Assembly: GCF_024758705.1 (NCBI RefSeq)
Contig: NZ_CP096971.1
Coordinates: 3,191,501 to 3,255,500 of the forward strand
From: Sphingomonas sp. SUN019
Lineage (GTDB): Bacteria; Pseudomonadota; Alphaproteobacteria; Sphingomonadales; Sphingomonadaceae
Direction: 5' to 3'
Length of the DNA stretch: 64,000 nucleotides
How positions within the stretch are numbered: the stretch's first letter is position 1; every line of letters starts with the position of its first letter. Of the stretch, positions 38,114 to 46,542 are shown piece after piece. The position numbers and the translations under genes were made by a program. Under the pieces are notes generated by a model. The model was not told where the DNA came from. It did not search any database and was given only the letters and a program-made list of their open reading frames with translations.

Positions 38114-38959
38114 ATGGTTCGTACCATCGCACTCCTGATCGGCGCGGCGTTCGTCTTCGTGCTGGGGATCGCGCTGTTCGGGACGGTTTCGACCGCGATC
38201 ACCGATCCGGCGCCAGAATCGGCCGAGCACGAATTCCACCTGCACCCGGCCCACATCGGATTGTCGTCGGCGGGCCTGTTCGGCAAGTTCGACAACCAGC
38301 AGGTCCAGCGCGGCTTCCAGGTGTACAAGGAAGTCTGCTCGGCGTGCCATTCGCTGAAATACGTCCACTTCCGCGACCTGCAGAAGATCGGTTATTCCGA
38401 AGGCCAGGTGAAGACGATCGCCAACGATTGGGCGATCGAACAGCCGTCGATCAACCCGGACACGGGCGAAGCGGCGACGCGTAAGAACGTGGCGTCGGAC
38501 CCGTTCCCCAGCCCCTATCCGAACGAGATCGGCGCGCGCGCGGCGAACAACAATGCGCTGCCGCCAGACCTGTCGCTGATGACGAAGGCGCGACATGACG
38601 GCGCGAACTACGTCCACGCGTTGCTGACCGGCTATCAGCCGCAGCAGCCGGCCGAACTGGTGAAGAAATTCCCCGGATCGGTGACCCCGGCGGGCCTGTA
38701 CTACAATCCGTATTTCGCGAACCTCAACATCGCGATGCCGCCGCCGCTCGCGTCGGACGGACAGGTGACCTACGCCGACGGCACCGTCGCTACGAAGGAT
38801 CAGATGGCGAAGGATGTCGCCGCGTTTCTGACGTGGACCGCCGAACCGAACATCGAATCGCGCCATGCCACGGGTCTGGCGACGGTGATCTTCCTGTTGA
38901 TCTTCATCGCGCTTGCGTGGGGCGCGTATCAGAACGTCTGGCGCAACGTTAAGCATTGA
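38114..38959 (+). CDS. petC: Cytochrome c1 of the bc1 complex
   Basis: 281-residue c-type cytochrome. A signal peptide (MVRTIALLIGAAFVFVLGIA) exports it. The haem-binding motif is EVCSACHSLKYVHF (CxxCH). The sixth ligand methionine lies in NIAMPPPLASDGQVTY. A C-terminal anchor ATVIFLLIFIALAWGAYQNV holds it in the inner membrane. It accepts electrons from the Rieske protein and passes them to cytochrome c. It is the last gene of petABC, followed by hairpins. Confidence 0.94.
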   Translation: MVRTIALLIGAAFVFVLGIALFGTVSTAITDPAPESAEHEFHLHPAHIGLSSAGLFGKFDNQQVQRGFQVYKEVCSACHSLKYVHFRDLQKIGYSEGQVKTIANDWAIEQPSINPDTGEAATRKNVASDPFPSPYPNEIGARAANNNALPPDLSLMTKARHDGANYVHALLTGYQPQQPAELVKKFPGSVTPAGLYYNPYFANLNIAMPPPLASDGQVTYADGTVATKDQMAKDVAAFLTWTAEPNIESRHATGLATVIFLLIFIALAWGAYQNVWRNVKH

Positions 38960-38969
38960 TCGGGCGCAG

Positions 38970-39042
38970 CCGGATTGCGGTAGCAATCCGGGAGACACCG
39001 CGGGGGTCCACGCGAAAGTATTACTTTCGCGGGTGCCCGCGG
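38970..39042 (+). other. Hairpin pair between petC and apt
   Basis: First, CCGGATTGC / GCAATCCGG with a GGTA loop (38970-38991). Then a nested structure: CCGCGGG / CCCGCGG (38998-39042) enclosing a perfect CGCGAAAGTA-T-TACTTTCGCG (39011-39031). No T-run follows either, so it is not a classical terminator. It could stabilise the petABC 3' end or act as a regulatory leader for apt. Confidence 0.6.
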
Positions 39043-39103
39043 CCGGCGGCGTCGCGTCGCGGCGCCGTCCGACGGTGCAGCGATTGAGGACGGGAGCAGC
39101 CTT

Positions 39104-39637
39104 TTGGCGAACGACGACCTGAAGGCCCTGATCCGCACGATCCCGGATTTCCCGAAGCCGGGCATCCAGTTCCGCGATATCACCACCCTGTTGCTCGACG
39201 CGAAGGGCCTTGCCGCTTGCATCGAACGCATGGTCGCGGCGACCCGCGGTCCGGTCGACCTCGTCGCCGGGATCGAAGCGCGCGGATTCCTGTTCGCGGC
39301 CGCGATCGCGGTCCCGCTGAAGGCGGGCTGCCTGCTGATCCGCAAGGACGGCAAGCTCCCCGGCGCGACCATCGCCGAGGATTATGCGCTGGAATACGGG
39401 CAGGACCGGATCGCGATGCACGCCGATGCCTGTGCGACCGGCGCACGCGTGCTGCTGATCGACGACCTGATCGCCACCGGCGGCACCGCCCGCGCTGCGG
39501 TGCGGCTGTTGCGCAAGGCGGGGGCCATCGTCGAACAGGCGCAGTTCCTGATCGACCTGCCTGACCTTGGCGGTGCGGACGCGCTCCGCGCCGACGGGGT
39601 CGCGGTCGACAGCCTCGTGGCGTTCGCGGGTCACTAG
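39104..39637 (+). CDS. apt: Adenine phosphoribosyltransferase
   Basis: 177-residue purine salvage enzyme making AMP from adenine and PRPP. The PRPP loop is VLLIDDLIATGGTARAAVRL, and the N-terminus LIRTIPDFPKPGIQFRDITTLL and VAGIEARGFLFAAAIA are characteristic. The start codon is TTG, preceded by GGACGGGAGCAGC, chosen because it gives the standard N-terminus. It lies downstream of petC, perhaps in a separate unit because of intervening hairpins. Confidence 0.92.
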   Translation: MANDDLKALIRTIPDFPKPGIQFRDITTLLLDAKGLAACIERMVAATRGPVDLVAGIEARGFLFAAAIAVPLKAGCLLIRKDGKLPGATIAEDYALEYGQDRIAMHADACATGARVLLIDDLIATGGTARAAVRLLRKAGAIVEQAQFLIDLPDLGGADALRADGVAVDSLVAFAGH

Positions 39638-39728
39638 GGCCGCACAAGGGAACCAGGACGGTCCGTTCTCGTTTCATGATGACTTGCGGCGCGTATTCCG
39701 CCGCGCTCCAGTGTGCAGGAGAGTGATC

Positions 39729-40298
39729 ATGGACTTCAAGCGGTTGAGCATCGTCGCGCTGATCGGCGGTCTGAGCCTGGGCGCCGCGGCCTGTACCGAC
39801 GGCTACGGCTATGGCGGCGCATCGCTCGGTTACGGCCCCGGCGGCTATGGCGGCTATTACGACGACGGCTTCGGGTACGGCGGCGGCGGATACGGCTATG
39901 GCGGGATCAATTCCTACTATGGCTGGAACGACAACTTCTATTACCCTGGCACCGGCGTGTACGTGTACGATCGCGATCGGCGTCGCTACCGTTGGAATGG
40001 CAATCAGCAGCGCTATTGGCAGGGGCGCGGCAACGCTTACTGGAACGGGCGCGGGCTTGATCGCGGCGACCGGCGTCAGATCCGCGACAATTGGCGGGAT
40101 TTCCGCGGCGACGTGCGCGCCGACCGGCGCGACTATCGCAATGATGTGCGCGGCGCCCGGCAGGATCTGCGGCAGGGCGAGATCAATCGCGGCCAGTTCC
40201 GCGAGCGGCGTCAGGATGCGCGGCGCGAATTCCGCGGCGATGTACGTCAGGAACGGCGTCAGTTGCAGCGGCAAAACCGGCGCGCCGTCCGCGACTGA
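39729..40298 (+). CDS. Gly/Tyr-rich lipoprotein with charged coiled-coil tail
   Basis: 189-residue predicted lipoprotein. Signal MDFKRLSIVALIGGLSLG is followed by AAAC, a fair lipobox. Residues 24-70 are Gly/Tyr-rich (GYGYGGASLGYGPGGYGGYY). From about 90 on the chain is Arg/Asp/Gln-rich and repetitive (RRQIRDNWRDFRGDVRADRR, RRQDARREFRGDVRQERRQ), likely a long helix or coiled coil. Similar proteins are common in sphingomonads but have no known role. The C-terminal region resembles the RcnB-like gene near 63 kb only in composition. Confidence 0.7.
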   Translation: MDFKRLSIVALIGGLSLGAAACTDGYGYGGASLGYGPGGYGGYYDDGFGYGGGGYGYGGINSYYGWNDNFYYPGTGVYVYDRDRRRYRWNGNQQRYWQGRGNAYWNGRGLDRGDRRQIRDNWRDFRGDVRADRRDYRNDVRGARQDLRQGEINRGQFRERRQDARREFRGDVRQERRQLQRQNRRAVRD

Positions 40299-40337
40299 TG
40301 GAAATCGGGGGCGGCGTGCCTGGGAGGTCGCCCCTAC

Positions 40338-40781
40338 TTACGGTCGCGTCGCGATCATGCCGTTCGACACCATCGTCATCACCGCGACGTCGTGCTGGTT
40401 TCGCACCGTCATGCGGCTCTTGAACAGCCCCATCTCGGGGCGGCTGGCGGAGACGCGCTTCTCCAGCACCTCGGTCTCACAGCGTAGCGTATCGCCGGGA
40501 TAGACCGGCTTCAGCCAGCGCAGTTCGTCGATGCCGGGCGATCCCAGCCCCGCCTGCTGGTTCTTAGACACATTCTCGACCACCATCGACATGACCATCG
40601 CGCAGGTGTGCCAGCCGCTGGCCGACAATCGCCCGAAATGGGTCTTCGCCGCGGCTTCATCGTCCAGGTGAAACGGCTGCGGATCGTATTTCCGCGCGAA
40701 GTCCATCACCTCCTCGCGCGTCACCTGATAGGCACCGAAACGCGCGGTCGATCCAACCGCGATATCCTCGAAATACTGCAT
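40338..40781 (-). CDS. MaoC-family dehydratase
   Basis: 147-residue single hot-dog protein of the MaoC/(R)-enoyl-CoA-hydratase group. The catalytic Asp and His are in ARKYDPQPFHLDDEAAAKTH. GWHTCAMVMSMV and LRWLKPVYPGDTLRCETEV are usual. It hydrates 2-enoyl-CoA or a related thioester; the exact substrate cannot be told. A GGGAGAGACGG region precedes the chosen ATG. It lies 52 bases after the LacI-type gene on the same strand, but a shared function is not evident. Confidence 0.87.
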   Translation of the reverse strand: MQYFEDIAVGSTARFGAYQVTREEVMDFARKYDPQPFHLDDEAAAKTHFGRLSASGWHTCAMVMSMVVENVSKNQQAGLGSPGIDELRWLKPVYPGDTLRCETEVLEKRVSASRPEMGLFKSRMTVRNQHDVAVMTMVSNGMIATRP

Positions 40782-40833
40782 CCGTCTCTCCCGTTCGCTC
40801 GACCGTAGGCGGCGCGGGAAAGAGCCGCAACGC

Positions 40834-41856
40834 TCAGGTGGTGCGTCGGACGACCAGCTTTGGCGCAAGCAGCGTGGTGTCGGTCGGCTTGGCCGCGATC
40901 TGCCGGATCAACGTGTCGACCAGCATCTCCCCCGCGCGGCGGTAGTCCTGCGCGATCGTGGTCAGCGGCGGGTGGCTCAGGCCCGCGGCGGGAATGTCGT
41001 CGAACCCGACGATCGACACGTCCTCTGGAACGCGCAGCCCGGCTTCCTCCAGCGCCCGCATCGCGCCGATCGCGATCATGTCCGACGCCGCAAAGATCGC
41101 GTCGAACGCTACGCCGCGAGCAAGCAAGACCTGCGCCGCGGCGTAACCGTCGTCCTCGACCGACAAGGCATCGATCACCAAAGCGGCGTCCGTCTTCAGC
41201 CCATGTTCGCGTTGCGCAGCGACACAGCCCTGATAGCGCGCGCGAAACTCCGGGTAATGATCGGTCGCGTCGCCCAGGAAGGCGATCCGCCGCCGTCCGC
41301 GCTCGATCAGGTGCTGCCCGGCATCGCGCCCGCCGCTGAAATTGTCGCACCCGATCGTCGTGCCCCGGCCACCCGGCTCGACCGATCCCCAGCGCACGAA
41401 ATGCGTTCCCTGCCGTTCAAGCTGCTCCAGCCGCCCGCGGTATTTTTCGTAGTCGCCATATCCCAACAGGATGATCCCGTCGGCCTTGCGGCTGTCCTCG
41501 AAATCAACGTGCCAGTCGGCCGAAAGCTGCTGGAACGACGTCAGCAGATCGTATTTCCGCGCCGCGCACGTGTGCAGGATCGAACCCAGCATCGACAGGA
41601 AGAACGGGTTGATCGCGGACCCGTCGGGGGCCTGATCCTCGAAGAACAGCAGCGCCAGCGTGTTCGAACTGCCGCGCCGGAGCGACGAGGCATTCTTGTC
41701 GACCTTGTAGTTCAGCTGCGTCGCGATCGCCTCGATCCGCAACCGCGTCGCCTCGCTGACCGTCTTGTCGCCGCGGAGCGCCCGGCTGACGGTCGGCTGC
41801 GATACCCCGGCAAGCGCGGCGATGTCGAACGAGGTCGGCTTGTCGGTAACGCCCAT
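40834..41856 (-). CDS. LacI-family regulator of the alpha-glucan locus
   Basis: 340-residue LacI/GalR repressor. The helix-turn-helix and hinge are TSFDIAALAGVSQPTVSRAL and LRIEAIATQLNYKVDKNASSL. The sugar-binding core follows, with DGIILLGYG, CDNFSGGRDAGQHLIERG and VSIVGFDDIPAAGLSHPPLT. It is divergent from the TonB-dependent receptor and most likely represses the locus in the absence of a maltose-type inducer. The specific sugar is inferred from the neighbouring GH13 and GH97 enzymes. Confidence 0.9.
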   Translation of the reverse strand: MGVTDKPTSFDIAALAGVSQPTVSRALRGDKTVSEATRLRIEAIATQLNYKVDKNASSLRRGSSNTLALLFFEDQAPDGSAINPFFLSMLGSILHTCAARKYDLLTSFQQLSADWHVDFEDSRKADGIILLGYGDYEKYRGRLEQLERQGTHFVRWGSVEPGGRGTTIGCDNFSGGRDAGQHLIERGRRRIAFLGDATDHYPEFRARYQGCVAAQREHGLKTDAALVIDALSVEDDGYAAAQVLLARGVAFDAIFAASDMIAIGAMRALEEAGLRVPEDVSIVGFDDIPAAGLSHPPLTTIAQDYRRAGEMLVDTLIRQIAAKPTDTTLLAPKLVVRRTT

Positions 41857-41943
41857 GAAATCCTTGCATCATCCTCGCCGCCGCCGTTGCGGCCGGGCCA
41901 CACAGCGTAGCGGCTTTGGTACTCATCCGAAAGGTTGCGGGTG

Positions 41944-42016
41944 AATACGTATGCTGATCGCTTCACTTGTAGCCACGGCGGGCCGAATGACGGCATTGTT
42001 ACAAGCGTTACATGAT
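41944..42016. promoter_or_regulatory. Candidate LacI operator region upstream of TonB-dependent receptor
   Basis: The 205-base divergent spacer holds two palindrome-like sites: ATACGTAT (41945-41952) and TTGTTACAAGCGTTACATG (from 41996), the latter with an AAGCGTT core like LacI-family operators. Neither is a perfect long palindrome. A strong GGAGGGGG site precedes the receptor start. Confidence 0.4.
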
Positions 42017-42061
42017 CGGCGACCGGCATAGCGGCGCGGATCCATAGGAGGGGGTTTCCTG

Positions 42062-44968
42062 ATGAGTAATTTCTCGCGCGCCGCGCACAACCGGCTGGTC
42101 CTCGGGGCGAGCCTGAGCGTCACCGCGCTGCTGCTGTCGGGCGCCGCCACCGCGCAGGTGGCCGATCCAGCGACCCAGCCGACTGCGAACCCGACCGCTC
42201 CGGCCCAGGTGCAGTCGACCGACGCCAGCGTCGATCCCACGCCCGCCCCCGATGCCGCCGCACAGGTAGCGACGCCTGCGCCGGGCGAGGGCGAGGACAT
42301 CGTCGTCACCGGTTTCCGCGCTGCGCTGGCCAGCTCCGCCAACATCAAGCGCAACGCGACGCTGATCGTCGATTCGGTCTCGTCCGAGGACATCGGCAAG
42401 CTGCCCGACGTGTCGATCGCCGATTCGCTCGCGCGGCTGCCCGGCGTCACCGCGCAGCGGCTGGAAGGGCGCGATCAGCGCCTGTCGATCCGCGGCCTCG
42501 GCCCCGACTTCTCGACCACGCTCCTCAACGGGCGTGAGCAGGTCACCGTCGGCGACAACCGCGGCGTCGAATTCGATCAATATCCGTCGGAATTCTTCAA
42601 GAACGTCAACGTGTACAAGTCGGCCGACGCGTCGCTGGTCGCGGCGGGCATTTCGGGCACGGTCGACCTCAGGATGCTCCGTCCGCTCGATCAGCCCGAG
42701 CGGGTGGTCGTCCTCGCCGCGCGCGGCCAGATGAACGAGCAGAAGAAGCTCAACCCAGACGGCTCGCGCTATGGCTACCGCGTGTCGGGCACGTTCGTCG
42801 ACAAGTTCGCCAACGACACGCTGGGCATCGCGATCGGGGCGTCGGCGCAGACCACGCCGTCGCAGAACGAACGCTACAACGCCTGGGGCTTTCCGAACGC
42901 GCCAGAAGTTCAAGGCGCGCTGATCCTTGGCGGGGCCAAGCCCTATGTCCAGTCGAACGAACTGAAGCGGTACGGCGGCGTCGCGACGATCGAGTGGGAG
43001 CCGAGCGACAATTTCCATTCCACCTTCGACGCGCTCTATTCTAATTTCGAGGAAACGCAGCGGCTGCGCGGAATCGAATTCCCGATCAATCCGGGCTGGG
43101 GATCGAACGCCACGATCGCGCCGGGCTATACGGTGACCGACGGCCTGGTCACCGATGCGACGATCACCAACGTGGTCGCGGTGCAGCGCAACGATTACAA
43201 CAAGCGCACGGCGGAGAATCTGTCGCTCGGCTGGAACAACAATTTCAAGCTGAACGACCGGCTGCAGTTGAACGTCGACGCAAGCTGGAGCCGCGCGACG
43301 CGGACCGATTTCCTGCTCGAGACGTATTCGGGCACCGGGTATCAGGCGAACCTCGATCCGAACGCGGTGAAGGATACGATCCGCATCAGCGCGAACAAGG
43401 ACGGCACGTTCGATATCGTCCCGACGCTGGATTATACCGACACCAACCAGATCAAGCTGACAGATCCGCGCGGCTGGGGCTTCAACGGATCGACCGCGGT
43501 CGTGCAGGCGGGCTTCCTCAATCGCCCCGACTTCACTGACGACCTTAAATCCTTGCGCGCGAACCTGACCGGCGAATTCGACAACAGCGTCGTAAAGAGT
43601 TGGGAAGTAGGCGGCAATTACAGCCGTCGCAAGAAGGCGAGCCGTTACACCTCGTTCTTCCTGTGTCCGAAAGGCGGCACCGACTGCACGATCGCCAACG
43701 GCACGCCGGGCGCGATCCCGGTGCCGCAGGATGTCATCCTGAAGGACACCGTCAGTCTCGACTATCTCGGCGTGCCCGCGATGCTGACGCTCAATCCGCT
43801 GAAGGTGTACGGCCTGCTCGATGCGGTCTTCGACGATCGTCCCGGTTCGCTGGTGCGCGACAATACCGTGACCGAAGACGTCTACACCGGTTACGCCAAG
43901 CTGACGATCGACGGCGAAGTGGGCGGAAAGGCGCTGAAGGGCGCACTTGGCCTGCAGGTGGTCCATACCAAGCAGAGTTCGAACGGCGGCGTGGCGACGC
44001 TGGTCGGCAATACCGTCACGGCCGTCGATGTCAGCGGTAACGACAGCTACACCGATTTCCTGCCCTCGGCGACGATGTCGGTCGAGCTGATGGACAATTT
44101 CTTCGTGAAATTGGGCGCGTCGCAGACGATGGTGCGTGCACGGCTCGATCAGCTGCGCATCAGCCAGGACGTGACGTTCAGCGCGGGCAACATCGGTCAG
44201 GGCGTCAACAATCCCGTGTTCAGCTCGAACGGCGGCAACATCGCGCTGCGTCCGTATCAGTCGACCAACATCGATCTGTCGGTTGAGAAGTACATCGGCG
44301 GCGGCGGGTATCTGGCGCTGTCGGGATATTTCAAGGATCTGACCGATTTCGTCGACCCGAACAACAACACGCCGTTCGACTTCTCGGCGCTCCTGTCCGC
44401 GCTGACCCCGGCGCAACAGGCCGCGATCCTGGCTGCGGGCCAGCAGATCGGCCCGGTCAAGATTCCCGCCAACTCGGGCGGCGGTTACCTGCTGGGCATA
44501 GAGGCGACCGCGTCGATCCCGTTCGGGACCGTGACCAGTGTGCTCGACGGGTTCGGCATCTTCGCCAGCGGCACCTGGACCGAAAGCAGCGTAAAATACG
44601 GCAGCAACCCGACCGAGGCGCTGACACTTCCTGGCCTTTCGAAATGGGTCGCGACCGGCACCGCATATTTCGAGAAATACGGCTTCCAGGCGCGCGTGAC
44701 CTATCGTTATCGCTCGGACTTCCTGGCCGAGATCGCCGGGCTTTCGGCGAACCCGGAATTCCGCACCGGCAGCGGCGAAGGCGTGCTGGACGCGCAGATC
44801 GGCTATGAATTCCAATCGGGGCCGCTGACCGGCCTGTCGATCCTGGCGCAGGCGAAGAACCTGACCGATCAGCCGTTCGTAACGTACGAACAGAACGATC
44901 CCCGGCTGGTGCGCGATTACCAGCGTTACGGGCGCGACTATTACCTCGGGGTGACCTACAAGTTCTGA
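42062..44968 (+). CDS. TonB-dependent receptor (maltodextrin-type, SusC/MalA-like)
   Basis: 968-residue outer-membrane receptor. A signal peptide (MSNFSRAAHNRLVLGASLSV, then TALLLSGAATA) is followed by a Pro/Ala-rich linker. The TonB box is probably DIVVTGF at 79-85. The plug contains DVSIADSLARLPGVTAQRLEG and RLSIRGLGPDFSTTLLNG, and the barrel runs to the C-terminal YYLGVTYKF. The context of alpha-glucosidases suggests uptake of maltodextrins, as for MalA of Caulobacter. It requires the TonB-ExbBD system at 11-13.7 kb. A strong hairpin follows the stop before halogenase 1. Confidence 0.93.
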   Translation: MSNFSRAAHNRLVLGASLSVTALLLSGAATAQVADPATQPTANPTAPAQVQSTDASVDPTPAPDAAAQVATPAPGEGEDIVVTGFRAALASSANIKRNATLIVDSVSSEDIGKLPDVSIADSLARLPGVTAQRLEGRDQRLSIRGLGPDFSTTLLNGREQVTVGDNRGVEFDQYPSEFFKNVNVYKSADASLVAAGISGTVDLRMLRPLDQPERVVVLAARGQMNEQKKLNPDGSRYGYRVSGTFVDKFANDTLGIAIGASAQTTPSQNERYNAWGFPNAPEVQGALILGGAKPYVQSNELKRYGGVATIEWEPSDNFHSTFDALYSNFEETQRLRGIEFPINPGWGSNATIAPGYTVTDGLVTDATITNVVAVQRNDYNKRTAENLSLGWNNNFKLNDRLQLNVDASWSRATRTDFLLETYSGTGYQANLDPNAVKDTIRISANKDGTFDIVPTLDYTDTNQIKLTDPRGWGFNGSTAVVQAGFLNRPDFTDDLKSLRANLTGEFDNSVVKSWEVGGNYSRRKKASRYTSFFLCPKGGTDCTIANGTPGAIPVPQDVILKDTVSLDYLGVPAMLTLNPLKVYGLLDAVFDDRPGSLVRDNTVTEDVYTGYAKLTIDGEVGGKALKGALGLQVVHTKQSSNGGVATLVGNTVTAVDVSGNDSYTDFLPSATMSVELMDNFFVKLGASQTMVRARLDQLRISQDVTFSAGNIGQGVNNPVFSSNGGNIALRPYQSTNIDLSVEKYIGGGGYLALSGYFKDLTDFVDPNNNTPFDFSALLSALTPAQQAAILAAGQQIGPVKIPANSGGGYLLGIEATASIPFGTVTSVLDGFGIFASGTWTESSVKYGSNPTEALTLPGLSKWVATGTAYFEKYGFQARVTYRYRSDFLAEIAGLSANPEFRTGSGEGVLDAQIGYEFQSGPLTGLSILAQAKNLTDQPFVTYEQNDPRLVRDYQRYGRDYYLGVTYKF

Positions 44969-44986
44969 GGTAATAGTCGGGTGTGA

Positions 44987-45017
44987 TTCCGGCCCCGCGT
45001 CGCCCGCGGGGCCGGAA
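44987..45017 (+). other. Strong hairpin between receptor and halogenase 1
   Basis: Perfect 13-base stem TTCCGGCCCCGCG / CGCGGGGCCGGAA with a 5-base loop, 18 bases after the receptor stop. There is only AAGG and TTTGAGG after it, so it may be a weak terminator or mRNA-stability element. It would let the receptor be made in much greater amount than the downstream enzymes. Confidence 0.7.
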
Positions 45018-45036
45018 AGGTTTGAGGAGCGCGCGC

Positions 45037-46542
45037 ATGGAGCCGATCCGGATCGTCGTCGCCGGCGGCGGCACTGCCGGGTGGATGACCGCCGCGGCGC
45101 TGGCGCGGTTTCTCGGCACTGATTTCCGGGTCCAACTGGTCGAATCTCAGGAGATCGGGACGGTCGGCGTGGGCGAAGCGACGATCCCGCAAATCCGGCT
45201 GTTCAACCAGTCGTTGGGGATCGACGAGGACGCGTTCGTCGCAGCGACCCAGGCGACGTTCAAGCTGGCGATCGAATTCGTCGGCTGGGGCGCACCGGGC
45301 GAGCGCTATATGCACGCGTTCGGCGATATCGGGCGCGATTCGGGGCTGCTGGCGTTTCACCACACCTGGTTGCGCGGCGTGCGCGAGAGCGTTGCCGGAC
45401 CGCTGGCGGATTATTCGCTCAACAACCTAGCGGCGCTTGCCGACCGGATGCAGCGCGGACCGGCGCGTACGGCCAAGGCGCTGCCCGAAATGCCCTATGC
45501 GTTTCACTTCGATGCAGGGCTCTACGCCGCCTTCCTCCGCCAGTTTGCCGAAGCGAAGGGCGTCGTGCGGCATGAGGGGCGGATCGTCGACGTGCGGCGC
45601 GATGGCGAGAGCGGCGACGTGGCGGCGCTGGTGCTGGACGGCGAGCGTGTGATCGCGGGCGACCTGTTCATCGACTGCACCGGGTTTCGCGGGCTGCTGA
45701 TCGAACAGACATTGCGCGCGGGGTATGAGGACTGGACGAAGTGGCTGCCGTGCGACCGCGCGATCGCAGTGCCCTCGGCCCGCGCCGCCGCCTTCACGCC
45801 CTACACCCGCGCGACGGCGCACGGTGCGGGCTGGCAATGGCGCATCCCGCTGCAGCATCGCACCGGCAACGGCATCGTCTATTCGAGCGAACATCTGTCG
45901 GACGACGAGGCCGCGGCGCGGCTGCTCGCGAACCTCGACACCAAGCCGCTCGCCGACCCCCGCCCGCTGCGCTTCACGACGGGCAAGCGGCGGGAGTTCT
46001 GGAAGAACAACGTCATCGCGGTCGGCCTCGCCAGCGGCTTCATGGAGCCGCTTGAATCGACCAGCATCCACATGATCCAGTCGGCGGTGCAGCGCATCCT
46101 GAAGCTGCTGCCCGGCCGCGGCGTGACGCAGGGCCAGCGCGACGAATACAACCGGCAGGCGGATTACGAATATGACCGCATCCGCGATTTCCTGATCCTG
46201 CACTACATCGCCAACCGGCGCGACGAGCCGTTCTGGCGCTCCGCCCGTGCCGCCGACATCCCCGATACGCTGGCGCACAAGATCGAGTTGTGGCGCGGTG
46301 CGGGGCAGATCGTGCGCGAGGGCGACGAACTGTTCACCGAGGTCGGCTGGCTGCAGGTGCTGGTCGGGCAGGGGATCATGGCGAGCGCGCACCACCCGGT
46401 CGCCGACGGGCCGACCGCTGCGCAGATCGCCGAATATCTCGACCTGATCGTCAAATTGAACCAACGCGAGGTAGCGCAGATGCCGACCCATGAAGATTTC
46501 GTCGCGCGCCACTGCGCCGCGCCGCAGGCTGTCGCGGCGTGA
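45037..46542 (+). CDS. Flavin-dependent halogenase 1 (tryptophan-halogenase family)
   Basis: 501-residue flavoprotein of the tryptophan-7-halogenase family, which uses FADH2 and oxygen to make hypohalous acid. Visible hallmarks are the FAD motif VVAGGGTAGW at the N-terminus, GVGEATIP, and the active lysine Lys76 (TFKLAIEFVGW, equivalent to Lys79 of PrnA). WQWRIPLQHRTGNG carries the WxWxIP motif, and FMEPLESTSIH contains the glutamate matching Glu346 of PrnA. A flavin reductase is not adjacent. The start ATG has GAGGAG upstream. The stop overlaps the next gene by four bases. The real substrate is unknown; related enzymes from Xanthomonas and Brevundimonas next to TonB receptors act on indoles. 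Confidence 0.88.
   Translation: MEPIRIVVAGGGTAGWMTAAALARFLGTDFRVQLVESQEIGTVGVGEATIPQIRLFNQSLGIDEDAFVAATQATFKLAIEFVGWGAPGERYMHAFGDIGRDSGLLAFHHTWLRGVRESVAGPLADYSLNNLAALADRMQRGPARTAKALPEMPYAFHFDAGLYAAFLRQFAEAKGVVRHEGRIVDVRRDGESGDVAALVLDGERVIAGDLFIDCTGFRGLLIEQTLRAGYEDWTKWLPCDRAIAVPSARAAAFTPYTRATAHGAGWQWRIPLQHRTGNGIVYSSEHLSDDEAAARLLANLDTKPLADPRPLRFTTGKRREFWKNNVIAVGLASGFMEPLESTSIHMIQSAVQRILKLLPGRGVTQGQRDEYNRQADYEYDRIRDFLILHYIANRRDEPFWRSARAADIPDTLAHKIELWRGAGQIVREGDELFTEVGWLQVLVGQGIMASAHHPVADGPTAAQIAEYLDLIVKLNQREVAQMPTHEDFVARHCAAPQAVAA

Noticed and set aside
38960..39103. Riboswitch upstream of apt
   Set aside because: The structure is two simple hairpins with no match to a known purine or other riboswitch core.
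37805..39634. 609-codon minus-strand frame across petB, petC and apt
   Set aside because: Three conserved genes lie on the plus strand; this frame is antisense composition noise.
41945..41952. ATACGTAT alone as a proven operator
   Set aside because: Eight-base palindromes occur by chance; kept only as part of a candidate region.
42008..44815. 935-codon open frame on the minus strand opposite the TonB receptor
   Set aside because: It mirrors the codon bias of the receptor gene in an antisense frame, is rich in Arg/His/Gln without any domain, and the receptor on the plus strand is clear.
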